A DNA stretch of 64,000 bases from JACDAN01 sp963801855 (lineage in GTDB: Bacteria; Actinomycetota; Thermoleophilia; Gaiellales; Gaiellaceae), in the NCBI GenBank assembly GCA_963801855.1, contig CAWDGK010000002.1, forward strand, positions 558,001 to 622,000, in the 5' to 3' direction. The translations under genes were made by a program, and so were the position numbers. The notes beneath the pieces were generated by a model. It saw nothing but the letters and a program-made list of their open reading frames with translations. It ran no database searches and was not told the DNA's origin. Shown here piece by piece: positions 45,726 through 55,211 of the stretch (within the stretch, counting starts at the first letter, position 1; every line of letters begins with the position of its first letter).

Positions 45726-46947
45726 GTGCTGGCGCGAGCATTTCGGCTGATCTGGGGAGACGACCTGGAGCGGGCGCTCCGACCCCTGCTCGTCGTCGGT
45801 TTCGCCGGGTCTCTGGCCGGCTCCGCGACCTGGACGTTCGTCGGTATCTGGGCGGTCGACGAGCTCGACGCCTCGTCGAGGCAGCTCGGTCTCTACTTCG
45901 TGACCGCGGCATTCGTGTCGGCCGGCGTCGGCTACCTCGGCGGCCACATCTCGGACCACCTCGGTCGCCGGCCGGTGATCCTGGCCGGCTGGAGCCTCGC
46001 CGCGCTCGTCCCGCTGACCTGGGCCTTCGTCGACGGCTACGAGACGGCGATCCCGCTGCTCCTGCTCTCCTCGCTCTTCTCCCCGGTGGCCATGGCCGCC
46101 ACGCAGGCGCTTGTGGCCGACGTCGTGCCTCCGGAGCGGCACGAGCACGCGTACGCCTCGCTTCGGGTCGCGAACAACCTGGGAGTGACGATGGGGCCGC
46201 CGATCGGAGGCGCGCTGCTGATCACCGGCAACTACGACGTGCTCTGGATCGGCGTGGCCGTCCTCGGCTCGCTGACGGCGCTCATCGCCTGGCGGCTGAT
46301 TCCCGCCCGCGGCGAGTTCGCGCCGGAGGAGCCTCCCGCCCGGGGCTCGCTCGCGGTGATCCGGCGCGACAAGGCGTTTCTGCTCTTCCTCGTCTCGATG
46401 GTGCTCGCCAACCTCGTCTACTTCGCCTTCGAGGTCGTTCTGCCGATCTCCGCGGTCGACTCGCACGGCCTGAGCCCGGCGGCGTGGGGCTTCCTCGTGA
46501 TCATCAATCCCGCGCTCGTGACGCTCTTCCAGCTTCGTCTGACGAAGCGTGTCGAGCGGTACCCGGCTGCGCCACGCCTCGCCCTGGCGATGCTCCTGAT
46601 GGGTTGGCCGTTCCTGCTGCTCTCCGTGAACGCGTCCATCGCGGTCATGGCCCTCGTGATCCTGATCTTCGTCCTCGGCGAGATGCTCTGGATCCCGACG
46701 TCGCAGGCGATCGTCGCCGGCCTCGCACCGCCCTGACCTGCGCGGCGCCTACATGGGAGCTTTTGCGAGCACCTCGTCTGCCGGCTTTGCGCTCGGACCG
46801 TTCTTCGGCCTTCAGATCCGCGGCGGGTACGGCGACACGGCGATGTGGGGCTTCTTCGCGGCCGTGTCCGTGCTCGCGGCGCTGCTCGGGATCGTGGCGT
46901 GCCGCTACGCGTTCGGGGTGCGGAAAGCGCGCCTGGCAGCCGCGTAA
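45726..46947 (+). CDS. MFS transporter (DHA1-like), one frameshift
   Basis: About 406 codons, with about 12 predicted helices. It has AVDELDASSRQLGLYFVTAA, motif A GGHISDHLGRRPVILAGWSL and ANNLGVTMGPPIGGALLITG. An extra C near 46730 stops the frame at APP-TGA; the correct reading DLRGAYMGAFASTSSAGFAL continues to LGIVACRYAFGVRKARLAAA. GTG 45726 is the start. Substrate unknown. It is convergent with the sigma factor gene, 4 bp apart. Confidence 0.87.
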
Positions 46948-46951
46948 GCTT

Positions 46952-47986
46952 CTACGCCGCGCGGATGGCTTCGATCTCGCGGTGAACCGCGAGTCGCTGG
47001 AGCGCGTCCGACTCGAGCTGACGCACTCGCTCGCGTGTGAGGCCGAGGCGGCGCCCGATCTCCTCGAGCGACTGCGGATCGGAATCGCCGTTCAGGCCGT
47101 AACGGAGCTTGACGATCTCCTGCTGGCGGTCCGGGAGGCTCTCCACGGCACGGCGAAGAACGTCCTGCTCGAGGCTGACGTGAATCCGCTCCTCGGGTGC
47201 GTCCTCCGTTCCTGCGAAGAGCTCGCCGAACGACGTCTCGCCCTCCCCGACGGGCTTGTCCAGGCTCGTGACCGCGCGGGCCGCCTCGCGGACCTCGCGG
47301 ATCTGCTTGAGCGGAAGGTTCGCGGCGGCTCCGATCTCGTCCTCGGTCGGCGGGCGGCCGAGCTTCACGGTCAGCTCGCGCTCGGCGCGGCCGATCTTGC
47401 GCTCGCGGTCGACGATATGGACGGGGATCCGGATCTCGCGCGCCTTGTTGGCGACGCCGCGCTGAACCGCCTGGCGGATCCACCACGTCGCGTACGTGGA
47501 GAACTTGAAGCCGCGACGCCAGTCGAACTTCTCGACCGCTCGGATCAGGCCGATGATTCCCTCCTGGATCAGGTCGAGGAGGGACAGGCCATGGCCCTGG
47601 TACTTCTTCGCGATCGACACGACGAGGCGGAGGTTCGAGTTGATCATCAGATCCTTGGCCTCCTGGTCGCCGCGCTCGATCCGCTTTGCGAGCGCGACCT
47701 CCTCGTCGGCGGTCAGGAGCTTGTAACGCCCGACCTCGTTCAGGAAGAGCTGCAATGCGTCTGTCGTCGTGGCGGCGAGCTCGCCGTTCACGTAGGTCGG
47801 GTCGGCGGCAACACGGCCGCAATCGTCGCTGAGCTCGATTCCCTTGTCCTGGATGTCCTGGAGGATTCGTTCCACTTCTTCCTCTTCGAGCTCTGACTGT
47901 TCGACCACGCGCGAGACCTCTGAGAGCTCGAGACAACCCTCGCGCTCTCCAAGTTCGATCAATGCCTTGATCTGCTCGTCCGCCAT
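46952..47986 (-). CDS. rpoD: Primary RNA polymerase sigma factor (RpoD/SigA type)
   Basis: A 344-aa group 1 sigma factor. The N-terminus has a region 1.1-like domain (IKALIELGEREGCLELSEVS). Region 1.2 to 2 is TDALQLFLNEVGRYKLLTAD, INSNLRLVVSIAKKYQGHGL and KFDWRRGFKFSTYATWWIRQ. Region 3 has ELTVKLGRPPTEDEIGAAAN. Region 4 ends GRRLGLTRERVRQLESDALQ. ATG 47986 is the first Met after which family similarity holds; a much longer upstream frame is spurious. Confidence 0.93.
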   Translation of the reverse strand: MADEQIKALIELGEREGCLELSEVSRVVEQSELEEEEVERILQDIQDKGIELSDDCGRVAADPTYVNGELAATTTDALQLFLNEVGRYKLLTADEEVALAKRIERGDQEAKDLMINSNLRLVVSIAKKYQGHGLSLLDLIQEGIIGLIRAVEKFDWRRGFKFSTYATWWIRQAVQRGVANKAREIRIPVHIVDRERKIGRAERELTVKLGRPPTEDEIGAAANLPLKQIREVREAARAVTSLDKPVGEGETSFGELFAGTEDAPEERIHVSLEQDVLRRAVESLPDRQQEIVKLRYGLNGDSDPQSLEEIGRRLGLTRERVRQLESDALQRLAVHREIEAIRAA

Positions 47987-48049
47987 CTCCCAGGTAGTAC
48001 CCACCTGTGGGCGGTCGAGAAACGCGCCGACGCCGTATTCTCGCCCGTG

Positions 48050-48868
48050 ATGGGGGATCTCAAACACGGAGCCAAAGAGGCCGCGCGCAGCGATTGGGGC
48101 CAGGGTCTCGCCCGCTGGGGACTCATCTCCAAGGGCTCGCTCTACCTCCTCGTCGGTGCCATCGCGGGGCATGTGGCGGTCGGCGGAGGCGAGCGGATCC
48201 AGGATCGCGGCGGAGCGCTTGCCGCTGTCGCCGACAACTGGCTCGGCAAGATTCTCATCGTCCTGCTGGCGGTCGGGCTCGCGGGCTACGCGGCCTGGCG
48301 GTTCGCCGAGGCGGTGCTCGGCCGCCCGCTCGAGGGCGGCGAGAAGGAGGGCTGGTTGAAGCGCGCCGGCTACCTCGCTCGCGCCGTCTGGTACCTCGCC
48401 CTGCTCGGCATCGCGATCTCCGCGCTCTACGGTGCGAACGAGTCGGGCGGGTCGCGGGAGGAGGACCGCTTCACGGCCCGCGTGCTGGAGCTTCCGCTCG
48501 GGCGGTGGATCGTTGCCGCGATCGGCCTCGCGATCCTGGGAGCCGGCGTGTTCAACATCTGGCGAGCCGTGACCAGGAAGTTCCTGGACAACCTCAAGCT
48601 GCGGAAGATGAGCGACGTCGAGAAGCGCGTGTTCACCTGGATCGGCGTCGTCGGCCACCTCGCCCGTGGGGTCGTGTTCGGCCTGATCGGGTTCTTCCTC
48701 GTCCGCGCCGCCTGGCAGTACGACCCGAAGGAGGCGGTCGGAATCGACGGCGCGCTCGCCGAGGTGCTGCAGCAGGACTCCGGCGACACGCTGCTCGGCA
48801 TCGTCTCCGCCGGCTTGATCGCGTACGGCCTCTACTGCTTCGTGGAGGCGCGGTACCGGGAGGTCTGA
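48050..48868 (+). CDS. DUF1206 membrane protein
   Basis: A 272-aa protein of three repeated two-helix units, as in DUF1206. They are LARWGLISKGSLYLLVGAIA, LKRAGYLARAVWYLALLGIA and FTWIGVVGHLARGVVFGLIG, each followed by an AxxGLxxYGxxR-type segment (LLAVGLAGYAAWRFAEA, IVSAGLIAYGLYCFVEARYR). Function unknown. GTG 48047 directly before this ATG is an alternative. The last 37 bp overlap the convergent PAP2 gene. Confidence 0.85.
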   Translation: MGDLKHGAKEAARSDWGQGLARWGLISKGSLYLLVGAIAGHVAVGGGERIQDRGGALAAVADNWLGKILIVLLAVGLAGYAAWRFAEAVLGRPLEGGEKEGWLKRAGYLARAVWYLALLGIAISALYGANESGGSREEDRFTARVLELPLGRWIVAAIGLAILGAGVFNIWRAVTRKFLDNLKLRKMSDVEKRVFTWIGVVGHLARGVVFGLIGFFLVRAAWQYDPKEAVGIDGALAEVLQQDSGDTLLGIVSAGLIAYGLYCFVEARYREV

Positions 48869-49521
48869 AGGCGCAGGCGGAGCTCCAGGAGCACGACGCA
48901 CAGCGCAACCCAGGCGAGGCCGAGGCTGAAGCCGGCGACCACGTCCGAGAGGAAGTGGACGCCGAGGTAGATCCGGCTGAACCCGATCAGCAAGACGAGC
49001 GCGGAGGCCGCGGCGAGCACAAGGAGCTGGCGGCTCCTGGTGCCGAGATGGCGGGCGGCGATGTAGCCGAGGGTTCCGTAGACGGCGAGCGAGACGGAGG
49101 CATGGCCGCTCGGAAAGGAGTAGGTGCTCTCGGTCGCCAGCGGGTCGGCGAAGAACGGCCGCTCGCGCTCGAACCCCAGCTTCAGGCCGACCGTGAGGAC
49201 CTCGGCCCCGACCGCTGCCAGGAGCAGGAGCTGGAGCTCGGTGATTCGCCTCAGCCGCCAGAGCAGGATCGAGGCGGCCAGCACGACCGCGATCAACGTG
49301 ACGAGGTTTCCGGCGCGGGTGACGTTCTCGAAGAACGTCGTCCAACCGGGCGTGGCGCGGTCATGAATCCATTCGGCCAGGCGCGTGTCGATGTGCGTGT
49401 TGCCTTCGACGATCTCTTCCGCCACCGCGCCGAAGAGCCAGGCACCGGCGGTCAGCACGAGCAGGCCGATCAGCAGCTCGAGACCGACCGCGTTGACCAG
49501 ACGGACGACTCTGGCGGGCAT
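48832..49521 (-). CDS. PAP2-superfamily membrane phosphatase
   Basis: A 229-aa protein with six helices and the three phosphatase motifs: KLGFERERPF (KxxxxxxRP), SFPSGHASVSL (PSGH) and SRIYLGVHFLSDVVAG (SRxxxxxHxxxD). It dephosphorylates lipid phosphates such as undecaprenyl pyrophosphate or phosphatidic acid. ATG 49521 is 24 bp from the divergent thiolase start. Confidence 0.93.
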   Translation of the reverse strand: MPARVVRLVNAVGLELLIGLLVLTAGAWLFGAVAEEIVEGNTHIDTRLAEWIHDRATPGWTTFFENVTRAGNLVTLIAVVLAASILLWRLRRITELQLLLLAAVGAEVLTVGLKLGFERERPFFADPLATESTYSFPSGHASVSLAVYGTLGYIAARHLGTRSRQLLVLAAASALVLLIGFSRIYLGVHFLSDVVAGFSLGLAWVALCVVLLELRLRLQTSRYRASTKQ

Positions 49522-49545
49522 GGAGCCATTGTTACCCTGGCCCCC

Positions 49546-50695
49546 ATGCGCTCGGTCATCGTCTCAGCGGTCAGGACGCCGTTCGGAAAGCTCGGCGGAG
49601 GCGCTCAAGGATCTGCAGGCGACCGAGCTCGGCTCGATCGCGATCCGCAACGCGCTCGATCGCGTCGGTCTCGAGAACGATGAGGTCGAGTACGTCGTGA
49701 TGGGGCAGGTGCTTCAGGGCGGCGCGGGGCAGGCGCCGGCGCGCCAGGCGGCGATCGGCGCCGGGCTGCCGATCGAAGTTCCCGCCGACACCATCAACAA
49801 GGTCTGTGCCTCGTCGATCCGCGCCGTGGAGATCGCCGATCAGATGATTCGGGCGGGCGACCACCACGTCGTCGTCGCCGGCGGGATGGAGTCGATGTCG
49901 AACGCGCCGTACATCCTCAAGAAGGCACGGTTCGGCTACCGCCTCGGCGACGGAAGCCTCATCGACCTCATGACGCACGACGGGCTCACGTCGACCTTCG
50001 ACCAGAAGCACATGGTCGAGCAGGCATCGTTCGTGGCTCGCGAGCTCGGGATCTCCCGCGAGGACCAGGATGCCTGGGCGCTGCGCTCGCACGAGCGCGC
50101 GATCGACGCAATCGACGGCGGCCGTTTCAAGGACGAGATCGTCCCGGTCGGCGAGCTGGACGAGGACGAGGGGCCGCGGCGCGACACCTCGATCGAGAGG
50201 CTCGCGAAGCTGAAGCCGGTGTTCGACCCCGAGGGGACGACGACGGCCGGGAACGCACCGGGCGTGAACGACGGCGCCGGCGCGCTGGTTGTCACGAGCG
50301 AGGAGTTCGCCAAGCAGCGCGGCCTCGAGCCGCTCGCCACCATTCTCTCCCAGGGGTATGTCGCCGACGACTTCGCCTACCTCGCACGCACGCCGGCCAA
50401 GGCGGGGCAAAAGGCGCTCGAGAAGGCCGGGAAGTCGATCGACGACGTCGAGCGGGTCGAGCTGAACGAAGCCTTCTCCTCGGTCGCTCTCAACTCGACG
50501 AAGATGCTCGGCGCCGATCCCGAGAAGGTGAACGTGAACGGCGGCGCCGTCGCGCTCGGGCATCCCATCGGCGCGTCTGGCGCGCGGATCCTCTCGACGA
50601 TGATCTACGAGCTGCGCCGGAACGGCGGCGGCCTCGGCCTCGCCGCGATCTGCTCGGGCGGCGGCCAGGGCGACGCGATCCTGCTCGAGGTCTGA
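49546..50695 (+). CDS. Acetyl-CoA acetyltransferase (thiolase), one frameshift
   Basis: About 382 codons. The first 17 codons (RSVIVSAVRTPFGKLGG) are in a different frame from the rest; the shift lies near 49595 and fits one extra G. Catalytic residues are Cys in TINKVCASSIRAVEIADQMI, His in NGGAVALGHPIGASGARIL and Cys in LAAICSGGGQGDAILLEV, with VELNEAFSSVAL between. It condenses or cleaves acetoacetyl-CoA. It is in the same region as 3-hydroxyacyl-CoA and acyl-CoA dehydrogenases. Confidence 0.93.
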
Positions 50696-50701
50696 CCTGT
50701 A

Positions 50702-50745
50702 CCCCAGAAGGGGGATTTGCAGGGCAAAGCTCAACTTCTGGCCCC
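50702..50745 (+). promoter_or_regulatory. Nested inverted repeats after the thiolase gene
   Basis: CCAGAAG (50704-50710) pairs with CTTCTGG (50735-50741). Inside, TTTGC (50716-50720) pairs with GCAAA (50724-50728). The flanking CCC/GGG can extend the outer stem. It may be a terminator or a 5' leader for the next gene. Confidence 0.4.
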
Positions 50746-50771
50746 ATACTTCGTTCTAAGAGGTGATGAGG

Positions 50772-51155
50772 ATGGGTTCCCTGCGCGTGTGGCCACGCCG
50801 GGGGGCTGGGAGGAAGGGGAGTCGACAGGCGAAAGCCGTCGCCGCTGCATGCCTTGCGGCCCTGGCGGTCGCCTCGGCGCTGCCGGAGACGGCCGCCGCT
50901 TATCCGTGCGGCGATACGCCGCCGGCGGCGAGGACGACACAGATTGCGGGGATCGCGCCCGACGAGTGCCGGGTGCCGGAGAAGCTGCGCCGGAGCAAGC
51001 CGGCGGCAAGGAAGAACAAGGAAGGAAGCATGAGCGCCCTGACGGTCTTCGTGCTCGCCATCGCCGGTGCGCTCTTGATCCCGATCGGGCGGAACGGCCT
51101 GCCGCACGGCGGCGACCCGTTCGGCCACGACCCCACCTACGAGCGCAAGTTCTGA
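50772..51155 (+). CDS. Small predicted membrane/secreted protein of unknown function
   Basis: A frame of 127 codons from ATG 50772 (GTG 50763 and ATG 50766 also possible). A basic start (VWPRRGAGRKGSRQ) precedes one hydrophobic segment (AKAVAAACLAALAVASALPE) that could be a signal peptide. A second follows (ALTVFVLAIAGALLIPIG) with GGDPFGHDPTYERKF at the end. The second part alone, from ATG 51030, could be a separate small membrane protein. No family is recognised. The end overlaps the convergent hydrolase by 19 bp. Confidence 0.5.
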   Translation: MGSLRVWPRRGAGRKGSRQAKAVAAACLAALAVASALPETAAAYPCGDTPPAARTTQIAGIAPDECRVPEKLRRSKPAARKNKEGSMSALTVFVLAIAGALLIPIGRNGLPHGGDPFGHDPTYERKF

Positions 51156-51887
51156 GCGAGGAAGTCGAGGATCAGATGAGAGAGCTCTTCAGGCGTCCTC
51201 CAGGGAATCATGTGATCGGCCTCCTCGATTACGGCGAGCCGAGCCCCGGGAATCCTCCGCAGCGAGGATGTCGCCGATCTCGTTGATGCCCGGGACGTCC
51301 CGGCTTCCCGTCACCACCAGGGTGGGAGCGGAAATCTCGCCCACCCGCTCGGCGACGGGCTCGTCGGTGGTCGGATGTTCTCCGTTCGACCCGGCAGCAT
51401 TCTCGACGAACATCGCTCGTAGCTCGTCGTCGGCGCCCATCGGCGCCCAGGCCTCGATGTCGAGCTCGGCCATGGCCGCGAGGTCCTCGGCCTCGTCGGC
51501 GGCCTCCCAGCGCTCGATCTGCTCGGGAGTCCAGTCGACTTCGAGCGGATGGCCCGGCAGCGCCGAGCCGGCCAGAACGAGCGCCGAAACGCGGTCGGGC
51601 CGCTCGAGGGCGGCGGTCAGCGCGATGCCCAGCCGCGCGAGGCGCCGACGAGTGCCGCCCGCGTCGATCCCGGTCGAGTCGAGGACGGAGACGCAGATCG
51701 TCCACCGTCGAATGCGGCCCGTGGGCATCGGCGAGCGGCCGAACCCGCGCTGGTCGTAGCGGATCACCCGGTGGCGTTCCGCGAGCAGCGGTACGACCGG
51801 CTCCCAGATCCGCGAGTCGACGACGCCCTCGTGGAGCAGGACGACCGGTGGCCCCGCGCCGGTCTCGTCGTACCAGAGGTCGGTCAT
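51137..51887 (-). CDS. Alpha/beta hydrolase (several frameshifts)
   Basis: About 250 codons if frames are joined. The start is MTDLWYDETGAG with PVVLLHEGVVDSRIWEPVVP and RHRVIRYDQRGFGRSPMPTG. PHSTVDDLR and ALVGASRGG (nucleophile Ser) are read in other frames near 51640-51720, then IALTAALERPDRVSALVLAG resumes. The acid is probably in PTLVVTGSRDVPGINEIGDI. After a shift near 51260, ARLAVIEEADHMIPWRTPEE supplies the catalytic His. At least four shifts are needed, so either local sequence quality is poor or the gene has decayed. Its start codon overlaps that of the divergent upstream frame. Confidence 0.65.
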
Positions 51888-51912
51888 GGCGGCGGACGTT
51901 AGCCTCCTGCGG

Positions 51913-52748
<836 letters not shown>

Positions 52749-52752
<4 letters not shown>

Positions 52753-53912
52753 ATTTCGAGCTCACCGACGACCAGCGGGAGATCCAGGCGCTGACGCGCG
52801 AGTTCGCGCAGGCGGAGATCGAGCCGCACGCCGCCGATTGGGACCGCGAGCACCGCTTTCCGCGGGAGCTCTTCGGGAAGCTCGCGGAGCTCGGGCTCAT
52901 GGGCGCCTGCGTCCCGGAGGACCTCGGCGGCGCCGGCGCCGACTTCCTCTCCTACATCCTCGTCCTCGAGGAGCTCTCCCGGGCCGACGCCGGCGTGGGG
53001 GTCACGGTCGCCGTGCACACGAGCGCCGTCACGCTGCCGATCCTCACCTTCGGCACCGACGAGCAGCGAGCCCGGTTCGTCCCGCCGCTCGCGCGGGGCG
53101 AGCATCTCGGCTCGTTCGCCCTGACCGAGGCGGAAGCCGGCTCGGACGCCGGCGCGCTGCGCACGAAGGCCGACCCGAACGAGGACGGGTGGACGATCAC
53201 GGGCGCCAAGCAATGGATCACGAACGGCGAGCACGCCGGCACCTTCCTGCTCTTCGCCCGGACGGATCAAGACACGCCCGGTGCCAGAGGCGTTTCCGCG
53301 TTCGTGCTCGACGCCGAGCACGTTCGCATCACGCGCACGGAAGAGAAGCTCGGCCTCAACTCGTCCGTGACGAACGACATCGTCGTCGAGGGCGCCGAGG
53401 TCGGCCGCGACCGGCTCCTCCACGAGGAGGGCAAGGGTTTCGCCGTCGCGATGACGACGCTGGACGGCGGCCGCATCGGGATCGCGGCGCAGGCGCTCGG
53501 GATCGCCCAGGCCGCCTACGACTTCGCGCGGAACTACTCGCTCGAGCGCAGCCAGTTCGGGAAGCGGATCGCGGAGTTCCAGGCGATCCAGCACAAGCTC
53601 GCGGACATGTCCATGGAGATCGACGCCGCCCGCCTGCTCGTCTACCGCGCGGCCTGGCTGAAGGAGCAGGGAAAGCCGCATACCGAGGAAGGCGCGAAGG
53701 CGAAGCTCTTCGCCTCCGAGATGGCGCGCCGCCAGACCGCCGAGGCGATCCAGATCCTCGGCGGGTACGGGTACACGAAGGAGTTCCCGGTCGAGCGCTA
53801 CTACCGCGACGCGAAGATCACGGAGATCTACGAGGGCACGAGCGAGATCCAGCGGCTCGTGATCGCCCGCTCGATCCTGGGTCTCAAAGAGCGCGAGCTC
53901 GCGGCCGGGTAA
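52749..53912 (+). CDS. Acyl-CoA dehydrogenase
   Basis: A 387-aa FAD enzyme with MNFELTDDQREIQALTREFA at the start, FALTEAEAGSDAGALRTKA, KQWITNGEHAGTFLLFAR, RSQFGKRIAEFQAIQHKLAD and QILGGYGYTKEFPVERYYRD. The catalytic Glu is in TEIYEGTSEIQRLVIAR, as in short-chain (butyryl-CoA) dehydrogenases. No frameshift. GTG 52749 overlaps the 3-hydroxybutyryl-CoA dehydrogenase stop, and its TAA overlaps the next ATG (TAATG), so the three genes are coupled. Confidence 0.95.
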
Positions 53913-54486
53913 TGGCCCGCAAGGCCGACGAGCCGGTTCGCCTGACCCGCATCTACACACGCGGTGGGCGACGGCGGCGAGACGAGCCTCGGCGACGGGA
54001 GCCGCGTGCCGAAGCTCGACTGCCGGATCGCCGCGTTCGGGACGGTCGACGAGGTCAACTCGCTGCTCGGCCTTGCAGTTGCAGCGGTCCGCCGGACGAG
54101 ATGCGCGGCGTCCTCGAACGGGTCCAGAACGAGCTCTTCGACGTCGGTGCCGACCTCAGCGTCCCCTTCGGCGTCTCCGATCGGCTGCGGGTGAACCAGC
54201 CGCAGATCGACGCGCTCGAAGCCGACTGCGACCGGTTCAACGCCGATCTGCCCGGAGCTGAAGAGCTTTGTCCTGCCGGGCGGCAGCGAGCTTGCCGCTC
54301 GCCTCCACGTTGCGCGGGCGACCTGCCGGCGGGCGGAGCGTGACGTCCTCGACGCGGCTGAACGCGTCGACATCAACCCGCTCGCCATCGTCTACCTGAA
54401 CCGCCTCTCGGACCTCCTGTTCATCCTCGCCCGGGCTTCCAATCCCGGAACCGAAGCTGCTGTGGAAGCCTGGGAGCTCGCGCTAG
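53912..54486 (+). CDS. PduO-type ATP:cob(I)alamin adenosyltransferase (several frameshifts)
   Basis: About 191 codons across four shifts near 53963, 54090, 54255 and 54447. In order the pieces are VRLTRIYTR, GDGGETSLGDGSRVPKLDCR with IAAFGTVDEVNSLLGLAVAA, DEMRGVLERVQNELFDVGAD with PFGVSDRLRVNQPQIDALEA, LKSFVLPGGSELAARLHVAR with RRAERDVLDAAERVDINPLA, and YLNRLSDLLFILARASNP. LLWKPGSSR ends the protein at TAG 54484. These are the standard PduO motifs. It makes adenosylcobalamin, which suggests a B12-dependent acyl-CoA mutase elsewhere. Confidence 0.85.
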
Positions 54487-55211
54487 CTTTCTGCGCCTCA
54501 TTCGTCGCCGGGTACCTCGGCTCGGCGGTGGGGCTCGTGCTCGGAACGCTCAGGCTCCCGGCGATCTTGCTCCTGTCCGGCGACGCATCCGCCGGAGCCG
54601 GGACGAACATCGGGATCAGCGCCGCCTCTGCGGCCTCGGGCGGCTATCGGCATGCACGTGAGGGCCGGATCGACAACAGGGTCGTGGCCTGGATGACGCC
54701 GCCGTCGATCGCGGGTGCGATCGTCGGAGCCCTCCTGACCGACGAGCTTCCGACAAAACTCCTGCTCGCCGCGATCGCGGCGATTCTCGCGTGGAACGGC
54801 TTCGACCTGCTGTTCCGCCCGATCCGGGCGCGCGAGGCGAAGGAGCCGAAGCTCACCCCGGCAGTCGTGTTCGGCTTCCTGATCGGCGTCCTCGGTGGAG
54901 CGGTCGGCGTGATCCTCGGGACCCTGCGGATGCCGGCGCTCCTCCGCGGGGTCGGGCTCTCGGCGCACCGGGCCGTGGGAACGAACCTCGTGATCGGGTT
55001 CGCGCTCGGCCTTGTCGCCTTCGCGACGCACGCCCTCCTGGGCAACGTCGAATGGGACGTGCTCGCGGTGGGAATCGCCGGCGCGCTGCCGGGAGGCTGG
55101 CTCGGCGCCCGGCTCACCGGCCGGATCTCGGAGGAGACGCTGAGGCGGACGATCGGCGTGGCCCTGGTCGCGATCTCGATCGCCTTCGTCGCTGAGATCG
55201 TCTTCGGCTAG
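54462..55211 (+). CDS. TauE/SafE (TSUP) family permease
   Basis: A 249-aa membrane protein with about eight helices in two similar halves, each with a glycine-rich re-entrant signature: VAGYLGSAVGLVLGTLRLPA and IGVLGGAVGVILGTLRMPAL, then GTNIGISAASAAS and GTNLVIGFALGLVA. It probably transports sulfite, sulfoacetate or another small anion. GTG 54462 would overlap the adenosyltransferase end by 25 bp, so the exact start is uncertain. It converges with the next minus-strand gene with overlapping stops. Confidence 0.87.
   Translation: MEAWELALAFCASFVAGYLGSAVGLVLGTLRLPAILLLSGDASAGAGTNIGISAASAASGGYRHAREGRIDNRVVAWMTPPSIAGAIVGALLTDELPTKLLLAAIAAILAWNGFDLLFRPIRAREAKEPKLTPAVVFGFLIGVLGGAVGVILGTLRMPALLRGVGLSAHRAVGTNLVIGFALGLVAFATHALLGNVEWDVLAVGIAGALPGGWLGARLTGRISEETLRRTIGVALVAISIAFVAEIVFG

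Noticed and set aside
45704..47896. 730-codon plus-strand frame spanning MFS and sigma factor genes
   Set aside because: Overlaps two certain genes in a different frame or strand and has shadow composition.
47987..49345. N-terminal extension of the primary sigma factor
   Set aside because: Region 1.1-like sequence begins at ATG 47986; the extension is antisense to the DUF1206 gene.
49385..49680. Thiolase start far upstream in the second frame
   Set aside because: The true N-terminus (SVIVSAVRTPFGKLG) is in another frame at 49546, and the upstream part is antisense to the PAP2 gene.
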